NCBI GenBank assembly: GCA_014763545.1 | Contig: JACXVD010000006.1 | Coordinates: forward strand, 62,001 to 126,000 | DNA from: Sphingomonadales bacterium | GTDB lineage: Bacteria > Pseudomonadota > Alphaproteobacteria > Sphingomonadales > Sphingomonadaceae | Length of the DNA: 64,000 bases | Direction of reading: 5' to 3' | Shown: one piece after another, positions 44,721 to 53,683 of the stretch | Layout of the letters: each line of letters starts with the position of its first letter | Position numbering within the stretch: position 1 is the first letter of the stretch | Position numbers and translations under genes: made by a program | Notes under the pieces: generated by a model | Seen by the model: only the letters and a program-made list of their open reading frames with translations | Database searches by the model: none | What the model was told of the DNA's origin: nothing

Positions 44721-45493
44721 GGCGCCTCCCCCTCACTTTCCAGTGCAATGGCATCACGCTGGCCGGGACGCTCGACACCGGACCGCTGGCGAGCGGGCTG
44801 CTCTATGTCAGCGGCGGCAATGAAATCCGCTCGGGCGCGTTTTCGGGCCAGGCGCGGCTGGCGGCGAAGATCGCCCGCGCCGGCTTCCCCGTGTTCCGCT
44901 TCGACCGGCGCGGGATCGGCGACAGCGACGGCGAAAATCGCGGCTTCCGCAAGAGCCGCCGCGATATCGAGGCCGCGCTGGAAGCCTTCCGCGCGATGAA
45001 ACCGCAGATGAGCCGGGTCGTCGCCTTCGGCAATTGCGATGCGGCCAGCGCGCTGATGCTGGCTGGCGGCGCAGGCTGCGACGCGCTGGTCCTGTCGAAC
45101 CCATGGACCATCGAAGACGATGGCGACGACACGCCGCCGCCCGCTGCGGTGCGCTCGCGCTATCTCGAAAAGCTCAAGAATCCGCGCGAAGTGATGCGCC
45201 TGCTCACCGGCGGGGTCGATCTGCGCAAGCTCGCCAAGGGGTTGGGCCAGGCTGCCAAGGGCAATAGTGCGCCCAGTTCGCTGGCGCAGGAAATGGCCGC
45301 CGGTCTTGCCGAATTCAGCGGCCCGGTGCGCATCTTGCTCGCCACTGCCGATCGCACCGCGCAGGTGTTCGAAAGCGCGTGGGACGGCAGCGATGAACGC
45401 ATCGCCCGCTGCCCCGGCGCGACCCACGCCTATTCCGAACCGGCGGCGATGGACTGGCTGGAAAAGCAGCTGCTGGCCGCCCTGCGCAGCTAA
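44717..45493 (+). CDS. Hydrolase 1, exosortase-A-associated
   Basis: A 258-residue alpha/beta hydrolase (TIGR03100-like). The oxyanion region is LLYVSGGNEIRSG, the strand FRFDRRGIGDS is typical, and the nucleophile elbow is FGNCDAASA with Cys in place of Ser. The final His lies in GATHAYSEP. The start is a TTG at 44717 that overlaps the hydrolase-2 stop; no ATG is suitable. It may release acyl groups from the carrier protein as a thioesterase (inference). Confidence 0.82.
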   Translation: MRRLPLTFQCNGITLAGTLDTGPLASGLLYVSGGNEIRSGAFSGQARLAAKIARAGFPVFRFDRRGIGDSDGENRGFRKSRRDIEAALEAFRAMKPQMSRVVAFGNCDAASALMLAGGAGCDALVLSNPWTIEDDGDDTPPPAAVRSRYLEKLKNPREVMRLLTGGVDLRKLAKGLGQAAKGNSAPSSLAQEMAAGLAEFSGPVRILLATADRTAQVFESAWDGSDERIARCPGATHAYSEPAAMDWLEKQLLAALRS

Positions 45494-46689
45494 TCGCGCA
45501 GGAACAGGCTCGCCAGCTCGACATGGGTGGACCAGCGGAACTGGCCCACTGGCCGCAATTCCGCCAGCCGCCAGCCTGCATCGACCAGCAATTTCGCATC
45601 GCGTGCCCAGCTGGCCGGATTGCAGCTGATATAGGCGATGCGCGGCACGGTGCTCTCGGCCAGCCGCATGACCTGCTCGCGCGCGCCAGCACGGGGCGGA
45701 TCGAGCAGCACCCCTTCGAACCGGTTCAGCTCGTCGGCCTGCAGCGGGTTGCGGAACAGGTCGCGGTGCAGCGCGTGGACCGGCTTCTGCGCCCGGCCCG
45801 CCGCCGCCTTGCACGCCAGATGCGCATCGCGCGCCGCCTCTACCGCCAGCACCTTGGCCGGGCCTGCCAGCACGAAGGCAAAGGTGCCGAGGCCGGAAAA
45901 CAGGTCCGCCACGGTCGCGCAACCACCCAGCCATTCGCGGGCAGCGGCGCCCAGCGCGTCCTCGCCGTCGCGGGTTGCCTGCAGGAACGCCCCGGGCGGT
46001 AGCGATACCGGCACCCTGCCGAGCGTGATCGTCACCGGCTCGGGTTCCCACAGCGCCTCCGGCCCGAAACCCTGGTCGAGCGTCAGCCGCGCCAGCCCGT
46101 TCTCCCGCGCGAAATCGAGCGCGGCCTCGGTCTCCTCCAGCCCCTCGACGGTGAAATGCTTGAGTGCGCAGTCGATCCCCTGGTCGGCCAGGGTCAGGTC
46201 GATCTCGATCCCGTAGCGCCCCTTGCGCCGGGCCAGCATCCGCCGCAATGGCGCGACGAGCGCGAAGAGTTCGGGGGCGAGGATTTCGCATTGCTGCAAA
46301 TCCACCACCTTGTGCGAGCCGCCTTCGCGGAAGCCGACCAGCGGGCGTCCGCCGCCGTTGATCGCGAACAGGCTCGCCCGGCGGCGACTGCGCGGCGGCG
46401 AGAGATGGGCGGCAGGCATGCCCGGCAGGGCGATACCCTGCCCTTCGGCAGCATAGGCGACGCGCTCGAACACGAAGCGTGCCAGGCTCTCCTCGTCGCA
46501 ATGCTGCAATTGGCAGCCGCCGCAGGTGCCAAAATGGCGGCACGGCGGAGTGGCATGGTGCGGTCCATGCGCCAGCGAGCCATCGGCCTGCACGACGTCA
46601 CCGGGCGCGGCACGCGCGATGTGCCGCCCCGACGCGGTGACGCCATCGCCCTTGGCGGCGATACGGATGACTTCTTCGGTTTCGTTCAC
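45490..46689 (-). CDS. TrmA/RumA-family RNA uracil-C5 methyltransferase
   Basis: A 399-residue class I methyltransferase acting on rRNA or tRNA uridine. A four-Cys Fe-S cluster motif is seen early (CRHFGTCGGCQLQHC). SAM motif I is VADLFSGLGTFAFVL. The catalytic Cys is in YISCNPASWARD, preceded by LLDPPRAGAREQV. The TRAM domain appears reduced to the first 50 residues. GTG 46689 overlaps the nnrD stop by four bases. Whether it is RlmD-, RlmC- or TrmA-like cannot be settled. Confidence 0.87.
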   Translation of the reverse strand: MNETEEVIRIAAKGDGVTASGRHIARAAPGDVVQADGSLAHGPHHATPPCRHFGTCGGCQLQHCDEESLARFVFERVAYAAEGQGIALPGMPAAHLSPPRSRRRASLFAINGGGRPLVGFREGGSHKVVDLQQCEILAPELFALVAPLRRMLARRKGRYGIEIDLTLADQGIDCALKHFTVEGLEETEAALDFARENGLARLTLDQGFGPEALWEPEPVTITLGRVPVSLPPGAFLQATRDGEDALGAAAREWLGGCATVADLFSGLGTFAFVLAGPAKVLAVEAARDAHLACKAAAGRAQKPVHALHRDLFRNPLQADELNRFEGVLLDPPRAGAREQVMRLAESTVPRIAYISCNPASWARDAKLLVDAGWRLAELRPVGQFRWSTHVELASLFLRD

Positions 46690-48083
46690 AGCAGCGCCGC
46701 GTAGGCGGCGGAAATGCTCCCGGCAAGCTGCGATGCAGTCAAAGCGGGCCCCGCGATGCGTGCAGCCTCCCCGTGGAGCGCCAGCCCCTCCAGCGCGGCG
46801 ATCAGCGGATCGCGACCCGTGGCAAGCCGACTGGCGATGGCCCCGGCCAGCACATCGCCCGTTCCGGCGGTGGACAGCCAACTTGGCGCCGGCGGGACAA
46901 GGCGAAGCGAACCATCGGGAGCGGCCACCACCGTATCCGGCCCCTTGGCGACGACCACGGCGCCGCTTGCCTGTGCCAGTGCGCGTGCCCGGGCCGGCTT
47001 GTCGGCGGAGGGAGCAAGCTCGAAAAGTCGCTCCAGCGCTGCCAGTTCCCCCTCGTGCGGAGTTAAAATTACGGGTGAGGTATTTCCTGTAAAATCCTGT
47101 TTTTCAGCTATAATCAGGGCATCTGCGTCCATCACCACGGGGCGGTCGGCCTGCAGGGCCGCACTCAGCCGCGTGCGGGCGATGGCATCGCGCCCAAGCC
47201 CCGGCCCCACCAGCACCGCCGCGATACGCCGGTCCGACAGGGCCTCTGCCAGCGGCGACCCGTCGACCACCAGATCGACCGGCGCCCGTGCATCGCCGCC
47301 GGACAGCAGCTTCACATAGCCGGCCCCGCCCTGCATCGCCGCGCGCGCGGCCAGCAGGCTGGCCCCCGGCATCGCCCCGCCCACCACCGCAAGCAGGCCG
47401 CGGCGATATTTGTGAGCATCGGCACCGGGCGCCGAAAGACGCGGCTTGCCCGCGACACGGGCTGCCCCGGCCACTTCCGCCACGCCGATATCCACCAGCC
47501 GCAAGGCACCCATATTGGGCTGCGCGGGCATCAGGAAATGCGCGTATTTCCACGCCCCGAGTGCAATCGTGGCGTCATAGCGCGGGACGGGCGAGAGCAC
47601 CGCCCCGCTGTCGCTCTCCACCCCGCTCGGCAAATCGACCGCCATCCGCACATGATGGCGCGACGCCAATCCTTCGAGCAATCCGGCCAGGTCAGGCGAA
47701 AGGCCGCGCGACAACCCGCTGCCGAACAGGCAGTCCACCAGCAGCTGGCCGTGAGCGCGGCTGCCATCCGTCGTGACGTCACCCCGGTAGAGCGACCGGG
47801 CATGGCGCGCCGCAGCTGTCGTGGGGTCGGCAGGAGCGACGACCGTAACCGGCAGGCCGCGTTCGCGCAAAACCTCTGCGATTACATAGCCATCGCCGCC
47901 ATTGTTGCCGGGGCCACAGAGGATTGTGACCGGGTTCCCGGCGGCCATGCGCCAGGCATATTCGGCCGCCCCCCGGCCGGCTCGCTGCATCAGTTCATCG
48001 ATCGGGATCCCGCCATCGACCAGCGCCTGCTCCGCCGCCTGCATTTGTGCGACGGTCAGGGCCTGCCTACTCGCCCGGTGCAT
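46686..48083 (-). CDS. nnrD: Bifunctional NAD(P)H-hydrate epimerase/dehydratase
   Basis: A 465-residue repair enzyme. The N-terminal YjeF_N half epimerises R- and S-NAD(P)HX (ILCGPGNNGGDGYVIAE near residue 60). The C-terminal half is a ribokinase-like ADP/ATP-dependent dehydratase with LLAVVGGAMPGAS, ILTPHEGELA and the catalytic STAGTGDVLAG. Both halves are complete. It overlaps the upstream lipoprotein gene by 17 bases and the downstream methyltransferase by four. Confidence 0.92.
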   Translation of the reverse strand: MHRASRQALTVAQMQAAEQALVDGGIPIDELMQRAGRGAAEYAWRMAAGNPVTILCGPGNNGGDGYVIAEVLRERGLPVTVVAPADPTTAAARHARSLYRGDVTTDGSRAHGQLLVDCLFGSGLSRGLSPDLAGLLEGLASRHHVRMAVDLPSGVESDSGAVLSPVPRYDATIALGAWKYAHFLMPAQPNMGALRLVDIGVAEVAGAARVAGKPRLSAPGADAHKYRRGLLAVVGGAMPGASLLAARAAMQGGAGYVKLLSGGDARAPVDLVVDGSPLAEALSDRRIAAVLVGPGLGRDAIARTRLSAALQADRPVVMDADALIIAEKQDFTGNTSPVILTPHEGELAALERLFELAPSADKPARARALAQASGAVVVAKGPDTVVAAPDGSLRLVPPAPSWLSTAGTGDVLAGAIASRLATGRDPLIAALEGLALHGEAARIAGPALTASQLAGSISAAYAALL

Positions 48084-48462
48084 CGCCGCTGCCCGTTTCA
48101 GCTTTGCCCTGGGCGGACTTGTCGGTTGCCGGAAAGCGGTAGCGATCGCCCGCCACCGTCACTTCGAGCATACCATTGCGATAATCCAGCGCCGCCTCGT
48201 CGGCACCATCGGCCACCGCCAGCCCGCGCCCGTCGGCCAGCAGGACGAACCGGCGGAAACTGCCATCGGGATGGCGCACAACCAGCAGCTGCGCGTCGCC
48301 CTCTTGGACCTGTTCGACCTTGCAATCGGGGCCGAAGGTGCCGCCCGGCCCGATGGCGCAGTCGATCGTCACCGCGCCTGCATCGGCCTGTGGCTGCGCC
48401 TCCCCGCCGCCCGAGCAAGCGCCAGCGAGCAGGAACAGGGTGGCGGTGAGCGCGCGGGTCAC
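48067..48462 (-). CDS. Hypothetical lipoprotein
   Basis: A 131-residue predicted lipoprotein: [16 protein letters not shown] gives a lipobox LAGAC with Cys16. The mature part has a Cys pair (IDCAIG, GPDCKVE) and a beta-rich region with [12 protein letters not shown]. No known domain recognised. GTG 48462 overlaps the ilvD stop by four bases, and its 3' end overlaps nnrD by 17 bases, which argues for a real, coupled gene. Confidence 0.7.
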   Translation of the reverse strand: MTRALTATLFLLAGACSGGGEAQPQADAGAVTIDCAIGPGGTFGPDCKVEQVQEGDAQLLVVRHPDGSFRRFVLLADGRGLAVADGADEAALDYRNGMLEVTVAGDRYRFPATDKSAQGKAETGSGDAPGE

Positions 48463-50315
48463 TTGCGCTTCAGCTGCGTGACGTCACGCACCGCGCCGCG
48501 CGCTGCGCTGGTGGTCATCGCAGCATAGGCTTGCAATGCAGGGGAAACCTGCCGCGCGCGGGGCCGGGCCGGTTGCCAGGCATCGTCGCCCTTCGCCTCC
48601 ATCGCGGCGCGGCGCGCGGCCAGTTCGCTGTCGGCAATGGCCAGCGTGATGCGGCGCCCGGGAATGTCGATTTCGATGCGGTCGCCATCTTCGACCAGCC
48701 CGATTGCGCCGCCTTCGGCCGCTTCCGGGCTGGCATGACCGATCGAGAGCCCGCTGGTCCCGCCGGAAAAGCGCCCGTCGGTGATCAGCGCGCATTCCTT
48801 GCCCAGACCCTTCGATTTCAGATAGCTGGTGGGATAGAGCATTTCCTGCATCCCCGGCCCGCCGCGCGGCCCTTCGTAGCGGATCACCACCACATCGCCC
48901 GCAACCACCGCGCCGGCGAGGATCCCGGCGACAGCAGCATCCTGGCTTTCGAACACCTTGGCCGGGCCGGAGAATTTGAGGATGCTCTCGTCCACCCCGG
49001 CGGTCTTCACGATGCAGCCGTCGAGCGCGATATTGCCGCTCAGCACGGCCAGCCCGCCATCCTGGCTGAAGGCATGGTCCTTGCTGCGGATCACCCCGCC
49101 CTGCCGGTCGAGATCGAGCTCGTCCCAGCGGCGCGACTGGCTGAAGGCGGTCTGCGTCGGCACGCCGCCGGGCGCTGCGCGGAAAAATTCGTGCACGTTG
49201 GGATCGTTGGTGCGGGAAATATCCCATTTGTCGATCGCCGCGCCCAGCGAACGGCTGTGGACCGTTGGCAGGTCGCGGTTGATCAGCCCGGCCCGGTCGA
49301 GTTCGCCCAGGATCGAGAAGATGCCGCCTGCGCGGTGGACGTCTTCCATGTGAACGTCCTGCTTGGCGGGGGCGACCTTGGACAGGCAGGGAACCTTGCG
49401 GCTCAGCCGGTCGATATCCTCCATGGTGAAATCGACCCCTGCCTCATGCGCTGCGGCGAGGAGGTGGAGCACCGTGTTGGTCGATCCACCCATCGCAATG
49501 TCGAGGCTCATGGCGTTCTCGAACGCACCGAAGCTGGCGATGCTGCGCGGCAGGACGCTCTCGTCCTCTTCATCGTACCAGCGGCGGCACATTTCGACGG
49601 CGAGCGCCCCGGCGCGCAGGAACAGTTCCTTGCGATCGGCATGCGTGGCCAGCGTGGAGCCGTTGCCGGGCAGCGAAAGCCCCAGCGCCTCGGTCAGGCA
49701 GTTCATCGAATTGGCGGTGAACATGCCGCTGCATGATCCGCAGGTCGGGCAAGCCGAGCGCTCGATCTCGGCCACTTCCTCGTCGCTGTAATGCTCGTCG
49801 GCTGCGGCGACCATCGCGTCGATGAGGTCGAGCGCGACCTCCTTGCCCTTCACCACCACCTTGCCCGCTTCCATCGGCCCGCCGGACACGAACACCGCCG
49901 GAATGTTGAGCCGCAACGCCGCCATCAGCATGCCGGGCGTGATCTTGTCGCAATTGGAAATACACACCATCGCATCGGCGCAGTGGGCGTTGACCATATA
50001 TTCGACGCTATCCGCGATCAGGTCGCGGCTGGGCAGCGAATACAGCATCCCGTCGTGGCCCATGGCGATGCCATCATCGACCGCGATGGTGTTGAATTCC
50101 TTGGCAACGCCGCCCGCCGCCTCGATCTCGCGCGCGACCATCTGGCCGAGGTCTTTAAGATGCACATGGCCGGGCACGAACTGGGTGAAGCTGTTCACCA
50201 CCGCGACGATCGGCTTGCCGAAATCCCCGTCCTTCATCCCCGTCGCGCGCCACAGCCCGCGCGCGCCGGCCATGTTGCGGCCATGGGTGGAGGTGCGGGA
50301 ACGATAGGCGGGCAT
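48459..50315 (-). CDS. ilvD: Dihydroxy-acid dehydratase
   Basis: A 618-residue Fe-S enzyme of branched-chain amino acid and pantothenate synthesis; it dehydrates 2,3-dihydroxy-isovalerate and -methylvalerate. Cluster and signature residues are seen in [12 protein letters not shown] and [18 protein letters not shown], and the C-terminal [19 protein letters not shown] is diagnostic. ATG 50315 gives the usual start [19 protein letters not shown]. First gene of a four-gene overlapping operon with the lipoprotein, nnrD and the RNA methyltransferase. Confidence 0.96.
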   Translation of the reverse strand: MPAYRSRTSTHGRNMAGARGLWRATGMKDGDFGKPIVAVVNSFTQFVPGHVHLKDLGQMVAREIEAAGGVAKEFNTIAVDDGIAMGHDGMLYSLPSRDLIADSVEYMVNAHCADAMVCISNCDKITPGMLMAALRLNIPAVFVSGGPMEAGKVVVKGKEVALDLIDAMVAAADEHYSDEEVAEIERSACPTCGSCSGMFTANSMNCLTEALGLSLPGNGSTLATHADRKELFLRAGALAVEMCRRWYDEEDESVLPRSIASFGAFENAMSLDIAMGGSTNTVLHLLAAAHEAGVDFTMEDIDRLSRKVPCLSKVAPAKQDVHMEDVHRAGGIFSILGELDRAGLINRDLPTVHSRSLGAAIDKWDISRTNDPNVHEFFRAAPGGVPTQTAFSQSRRWDELDLDRQGGVIRSKDHAFSQDGGLAVLSGNIALDGCIVKTAGVDESILKFSGPAKVFESQDAAVAGILAGAVVAGDVVVIRYEGPRGGPGMQEMLYPTSYLKSKGLGKECALITDGRFSGGTSGLSIGHASPEAAEGGAIGLVEDGDRIEIDIPGRRITLAIADSELAARRAAMEAKGDDAWQPARPRARQVSPALQAYAAMTTSAARGAVRDVTQLKRK

Positions 50316-50469
50316 TTCGGGGACTCCGGCTGCGTTTGGGTGTCTTTGTAGCGCCCTAACGCAGGATTGACCGGCGATTGAAACAAAAATTTGCTGTTGG
50401 CGCGCAGCCACGCATGACTATTGCGGCGCGAGGCTCGATCTTGTCATTCCGAAATGGGAACCTGCACGC

Positions 50470-51765
50470 ATGGATGTTCGCGAAGAATACGCCGCCAAGC
50501 TTACCACTGCCGAAGCGGCTGCCGCGCTCATCGAAGGGTCGTGCGACGTTGCGATCGGCATGGCCGCCGCCGAACCGCCGCTGATGCTGTCGGCCCTCGC
50601 CGACCGCGTCGCCCGCGACGCTCTGGCCGATTTGCGCATCTGGTATCTCCATTCGATGGAGATGGCCGAACGCACGGTATTGAGGCCCGAACTGCTCGGC
50701 GCGGTGCAGCCGCGCTGCATGTTCCTCAGCTCGGTCGAGCGGCGGCTGATGCGCGACCACCCCGATGCCGCGCGGCATATCGGCTTCGTGCCGGTCTCCT
50801 TCAGCGAATCCTCCCGCCTGCTGACCGAGCAGGTCGATCTGGACGCCTGCATCACCACCGTTTCGCCGATGGACGAGCACGGCTTCTTCACCTTCGGCAC
50901 CAGCAATGATTATACCTCCACCGCCGCGCGCAAGGCGCGCAAGCTGATCGTCGAGGTCAACCCCCACATGCCCCGCGTCTTCGGCGAAGCGCCGCTGCAT
51001 GTCTCGCAGGTCGATGCCATCGTCGAACACGCGGCGCCGCTGGCCGAAGTGACGGACAGCAACCTCGCGCCCGAAGACCAGGCGATTGCGGACATCGTCG
51101 CCGGGATGATCGACGACCGCGCCTGCCTGCAAATGGGCATCGGCAATCTTCCCAATGCCGTGTGCCGCCGCCTGCGCGACCGCCGCGACCTGGGCATCCA
51201 CACCGAATTGATGACCCCGGCGCTGGCCGAACTGATGGAATGCGGCGCGGTGAGCAACCATGCCAAGACCACCTTCCCCGGGCGCAGCGTCTTCACCTTC
51301 GCCCTGGGCGACCGGCGGTTCTACGATTGGCTGAGCGACAACCAGGCGATCTACAGCCTGCCGGTGCAGATCGTGAACGACCCGCGCCATATCGCCAAGA
51401 ACGACGGGGTGGTGTCAGTCAACGCCACGCTGCAGGTCGATTTGCGCGGTGCCTGCAATTCGGAACATCTGATGGGCCGCCAATATAGCGGATCGGGCGG
51501 CCAGCTCGATTTCGTGCGCGGTGCCAACGCTTCGAAAGGCGGGATCTCGGTGATTGCGTGTCGTTCCACGGCGGGGGGCGGAGCGGTCTCGCGGATCGTT
51601 CCGCGGCTTGACGGGCCGGTGACCACGCCGCGCAACGATGTGCATTTCATCGTCACCGAATATGGCTGTGCCGACATGCGCGGCAAGACGCAGGAAGAGC
51701 GCGCGGTGGCGCTGATCGAACTCGCCCATCCCCGCTTCCGCGACGAGCTGGCGCGCGCGCTCTAG
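50470..51765 (+). CDS. Acetyl-CoA hydrolase/CoA-transferase family protein
   Basis: A 431-residue CoA-transferase of the Cat1/4-hydroxybutyrate CoA-transferase family. The catalytic Glu is in ACNSEHLMGRQYSG; GGQLDFVRGA and SKGGISVIA follow, and TEYGCADMRGKT is a conserved C-terminal block. It exchanges CoA between acetyl-CoA and another acid or hydrolyses it. Divergent from ilvD with a 154-bp shared upstream region. Its stop overlaps the convergent N-formylglutamate amidohydrolase by four bases. Confidence 0.87.
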   Translation: MDVREEYAAKLTTAEAAAALIEGSCDVAIGMAAAEPPLMLSALADRVARDALADLRIWYLHSMEMAERTVLRPELLGAVQPRCMFLSSVERRLMRDHPDAARHIGFVPVSFSESSRLLTEQVDLDACITTVSPMDEHGFFTFGTSNDYTSTAARKARKLIVEVNPHMPRVFGEAPLHVSQVDAIVEHAAPLAEVTDSNLAPEDQAIADIVAGMIDDRACLQMGIGNLPNAVCRRLRDRRDLGIHTELMTPALAELMECGAVSNHAKTTFPGRSVFTFALGDRRFYDWLSDNQAIYSLPVQIVNDPRHIAKNDGVVSVNATLQVDLRGACNSEHLMGRQYSGSGGQLDFVRGANASKGGISVIACRSTAGGGAVSRIVPRLDGPVTTPRNDVHFIVTEYGCADMRGKTQEERAVALIELAHPRFRDELARAL

Positions 51766-52487
51766 CTGAGGCGGAGCGCCACCTCGTTGCACACACGGGC
51801 CAGCCGGTCGGCCCATTCGCGCTGCTGCGCCGGGGTGGCGACAAGGTCCTGCCGCACTTCTAGGTAGAGATAGGGCCGCCCCTCGCTCTCGAAATGGCGG
51901 CGGATCACCGCGTTATAGACCTTGCCCGAATAGGGCATCTGGTCGCCCACCAGCAGTCCGTCCGCCTCCAGCAGCGGCCGCGCGAGCACGGCGCCGCGAT
52001 CGTCATCGTCGTAGAGCAACCCGCAATGCCAGGGCCGCGCCGCATCCGGATCGGTCGCGAGCCGCGGGGTGTAGCTATGCAGCACCAGCGTCAGCATCGG
52101 CGGCGTGGTGGCGAGCAGGCTATCTAGCGCCTGGTTGTAGGGCCGGTGAAACCGCGCCAGCCGCGCCTCGCGGTCGATGCCGATATTGCCGGGAATCGCA
52201 CGCCCGTCGCTCATTTCGGGAATGGCGGCGGGATCGGTTTCGACCCGGTTGGTATCGGCGACCAGCCGGCTGACGTTGCCAAGGAAGGCAGCGGTCCCGG
52301 CCCGCTCCGCCATCATCTCGGCAATCGGGCCGACGCCGATATCGATGGCGATATGTTCGTGCATCAACGCCGGATCGATGCCGAGCGCGATGTCGTCGGG
52401 CACGCGGTTGCTCGCGTGGTCGGCCGCGACCAGCAAGCCACCGAAGCGGGGCGTGCCGATGATGCGATAGGCTTCGTGCTCACTCAC
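51762..52487 (-). CDS. N-formylglutamate amidohydrolase family protein
   Basis: A 241-residue HutG-like amidohydrolase. Signature stretches are VAADHASNRVPDD, HIAIDIGV, VADTNRVETD and LVLHSYTPRL. Classical members release glutamate from N-formylglutamate in histidine breakdown, but no hut gene is nearby, so the true substrate is open. GTG 52487 overlaps the ispE stop by four bases, which rejects the much longer open frame. Confidence 0.82.
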   Translation of the reverse strand: MSEHEAYRIIGTPRFGGLLVAADHASNRVPDDIALGIDPALMHEHIAIDIGVGPIAEMMAERAGTAAFLGNVSRLVADTNRVETDPAAIPEMSDGRAIPGNIGIDREARLARFHRPYNQALDSLLATTPPMLTLVLHSYTPRLATDPDAARPWHCGLLYDDDDRGAVLARPLLEADGLLVGDQMPYSGKVYNAVIRRHFESEGRPYLYLEVRQDLVATPAQQREWADRLARVCNEVALRLS

Positions 52488-53329
52488 CTGAGATGCCCTG
52501 CCATCTGCCACCAGCCGGGATGGTCGGCGGAAATCTGCGCCGCGGCGGCATCGCGCGCTGCGCTGCTGTCGTAAAGTGCGAAACAGGTCGCGCCGGAGCC
52601 GGACATACGCGCGAGCCAGGGCGCAGTGGCCCGCAAGGCTGCCAGTACCTCGGCGATTTGCGGGCACAGGGAAATCGCAGGCGCTTCGAGGTCGTTGCGG
52701 CCTGCCAGCGCGATTTCGGAGACTGTGCCCTCGGGCAGACCGCCACGATCCTCGCCATCCCCTGTACTGGCCCCTGTACTGGCCCCTGTACTGGCCCAAG
52801 CCTTGAACACCGGCCCGGTGGCGAGTGGCACGCGTGGATTGACCAGCAGCACGGGCTTGCCAGCAAGGTCGCTCTCGACAGGTTCCAGCTCGGTGCCGGT
52901 CCCGCGCCCGATGCAGGTCACGCTTTCGACGCAGGCAGGCACATCCGCACCGAGTTTCGCCGCGCGCGCCTGCCAGTCGGCGGGCAGACCATGGCTGCGC
53001 TCGACCAGCCGGAACACCGCCCCGGCATCCGCCGAACCGCCCCCCAGCCCCGCCGCGACGGGCAGGCGCTTGTCGAGTGCAATCGCCAGTCCTTCGGCGC
53101 GCGGCAGCGCAGCCATGGCCTTGGCGACGATATTGCCGAATGGATGGTCCAGTGCTGGGGCAAATTCGCCGCTGACCGCCAGCCGATCCTCCGGCGAGAT
53201 GCGCGCCACCAGCCGGTCGCCATCGTCGACGAAGGCGAACACGGTCTCCAACTCGTGATACCCATCCTCCCGCCGCCGCCGGACGTGGAGGGCAAGGTTG
53301 ATCTTAGCGTAGGCGGTTTCGGTGAGCAT
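52484..53329 (-). CDS. ispE: 4-diphosphocytidyl-2-C-methyl-D-erythritol kinase
   Basis: A 281-residue GHMP kinase of the MEP isoprenoid pathway. N-terminal substrate residues lie in AYAKINLAL, and the ATP loop is AGLGGGSADAG (about 92-102). The C-terminal GHMP motif MSGSGATCFALY is intact. Between the two lobes, residues about 178-190 are the repeat ASTGASTGASTG, encoded by a 12-base tandem repeat and absent from E. coli IspE. The downstream amidohydrolase is translationally coupled. Confidence 0.92.
   Translation of the reverse strand: MLTETAYAKINLALHVRRRREDGYHELETVFAFVDDGDRLVARISPEDRLAVSGEFAPALDHPFGNIVAKAMAALPRAEGLAIALDKRLPVAAGLGGGSADAGAVFRLVERSHGLPADWQARAAKLGADVPACVESVTCIGRGTGTELEPVESDLAGKPVLLVNPRVPLATGPVFKAWASTGASTGASTGDGEDRGGLPEGTVSEIALAGRNDLEAPAISLCPQIAEVLAALRATAPWLARMSGSGATCFALYDSSAARDAAAAQISADHPGWWQMAGHLR
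52761..52796 (+). repeat. 12-bp tandem repeat (3 copies) within ispE
   Basis: Three perfect copies of CCTGTACTGGCC. They read as Ala-Ser-Thr-Gly units on the ispE strand. Since the unit is a multiple of three, gain or loss of copies keeps the frame. Confidence 0.95.
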
Positions 53330-53365
53330 GGGCGCGATGTAACGCTAGTGGCTTGGAATAAATAG

Positions 53366-53483
53366 CCCTCTCCCCTTCAGGGGAGAGGGTTGGGAGAGGG
53401 GGAAGCGCTGCGCCATCCCCCTCTCAACTCCGGCTAGGTGCTATGCACCAAGCCTGCGTATCTCTCCCCTCAAGGGGAGAGAG
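53366..53483. repeat. Cluster of four hairpins (REP-like element)
   Basis: The 354-bp gap between ispE and the ETF oxidoreductase holds four stem-loops in 118 bases: CCCTCTCCCC/GGGGAGAGGG (53366-53389, TTCA loop); GAGAGGGGG/CCCCCTCTC (53394-53425); GGCT-GGTGC/GCACC-AGCC (53432-53454, one mismatch per arm); TCTCTCCCC/GGGGAGAGA (53461-53482, TCAA loop). Related CT-rich stems at both ends look like one mobile-type palindromic unit, as in REP/BIME elements. Copy number elsewhere is unknown. No tRNA or coding signal. Confidence 0.7.
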
Positions 53484-53683
53484 CATCAACGCCAAATTCT
53501 CGTCAGCAAATTCAATTGGAAGGTGTGTTCCTAGGCACCTTCCGTTTCCGTTCGGACGTTCCACTTTGAATCTGCTGCCTTACGCTCCGCTATAAGGTCT
53601 GGAGCAATTCCGGCCACTTCAATCACGTCCGGAGACCTCTCCACCATGCTGCGCATTGTCGCTCTCCCGGATCCGGGGAGGAA
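53484..53683. other. Non-coding gap downstream of the hairpin cluster
   Basis: I see no gene here. GGAAGGTG (53518-53525) pairs with CACCTTCC (53536-53543), and CCCGGATCCGGG (53666-53677) is a perfect palindrome just after the ETF oxidoreductase stop; neither is followed by a T-run on that gene's strand. The composition is less GC-rich than in the neighbouring genes. Confidence 0.5.

Noticed and set aside
53366-53483. CRISPR-like array
   Set aside because: The repeated units are palindromes of unequal sequence without regular spacers, and no cas genes are near.
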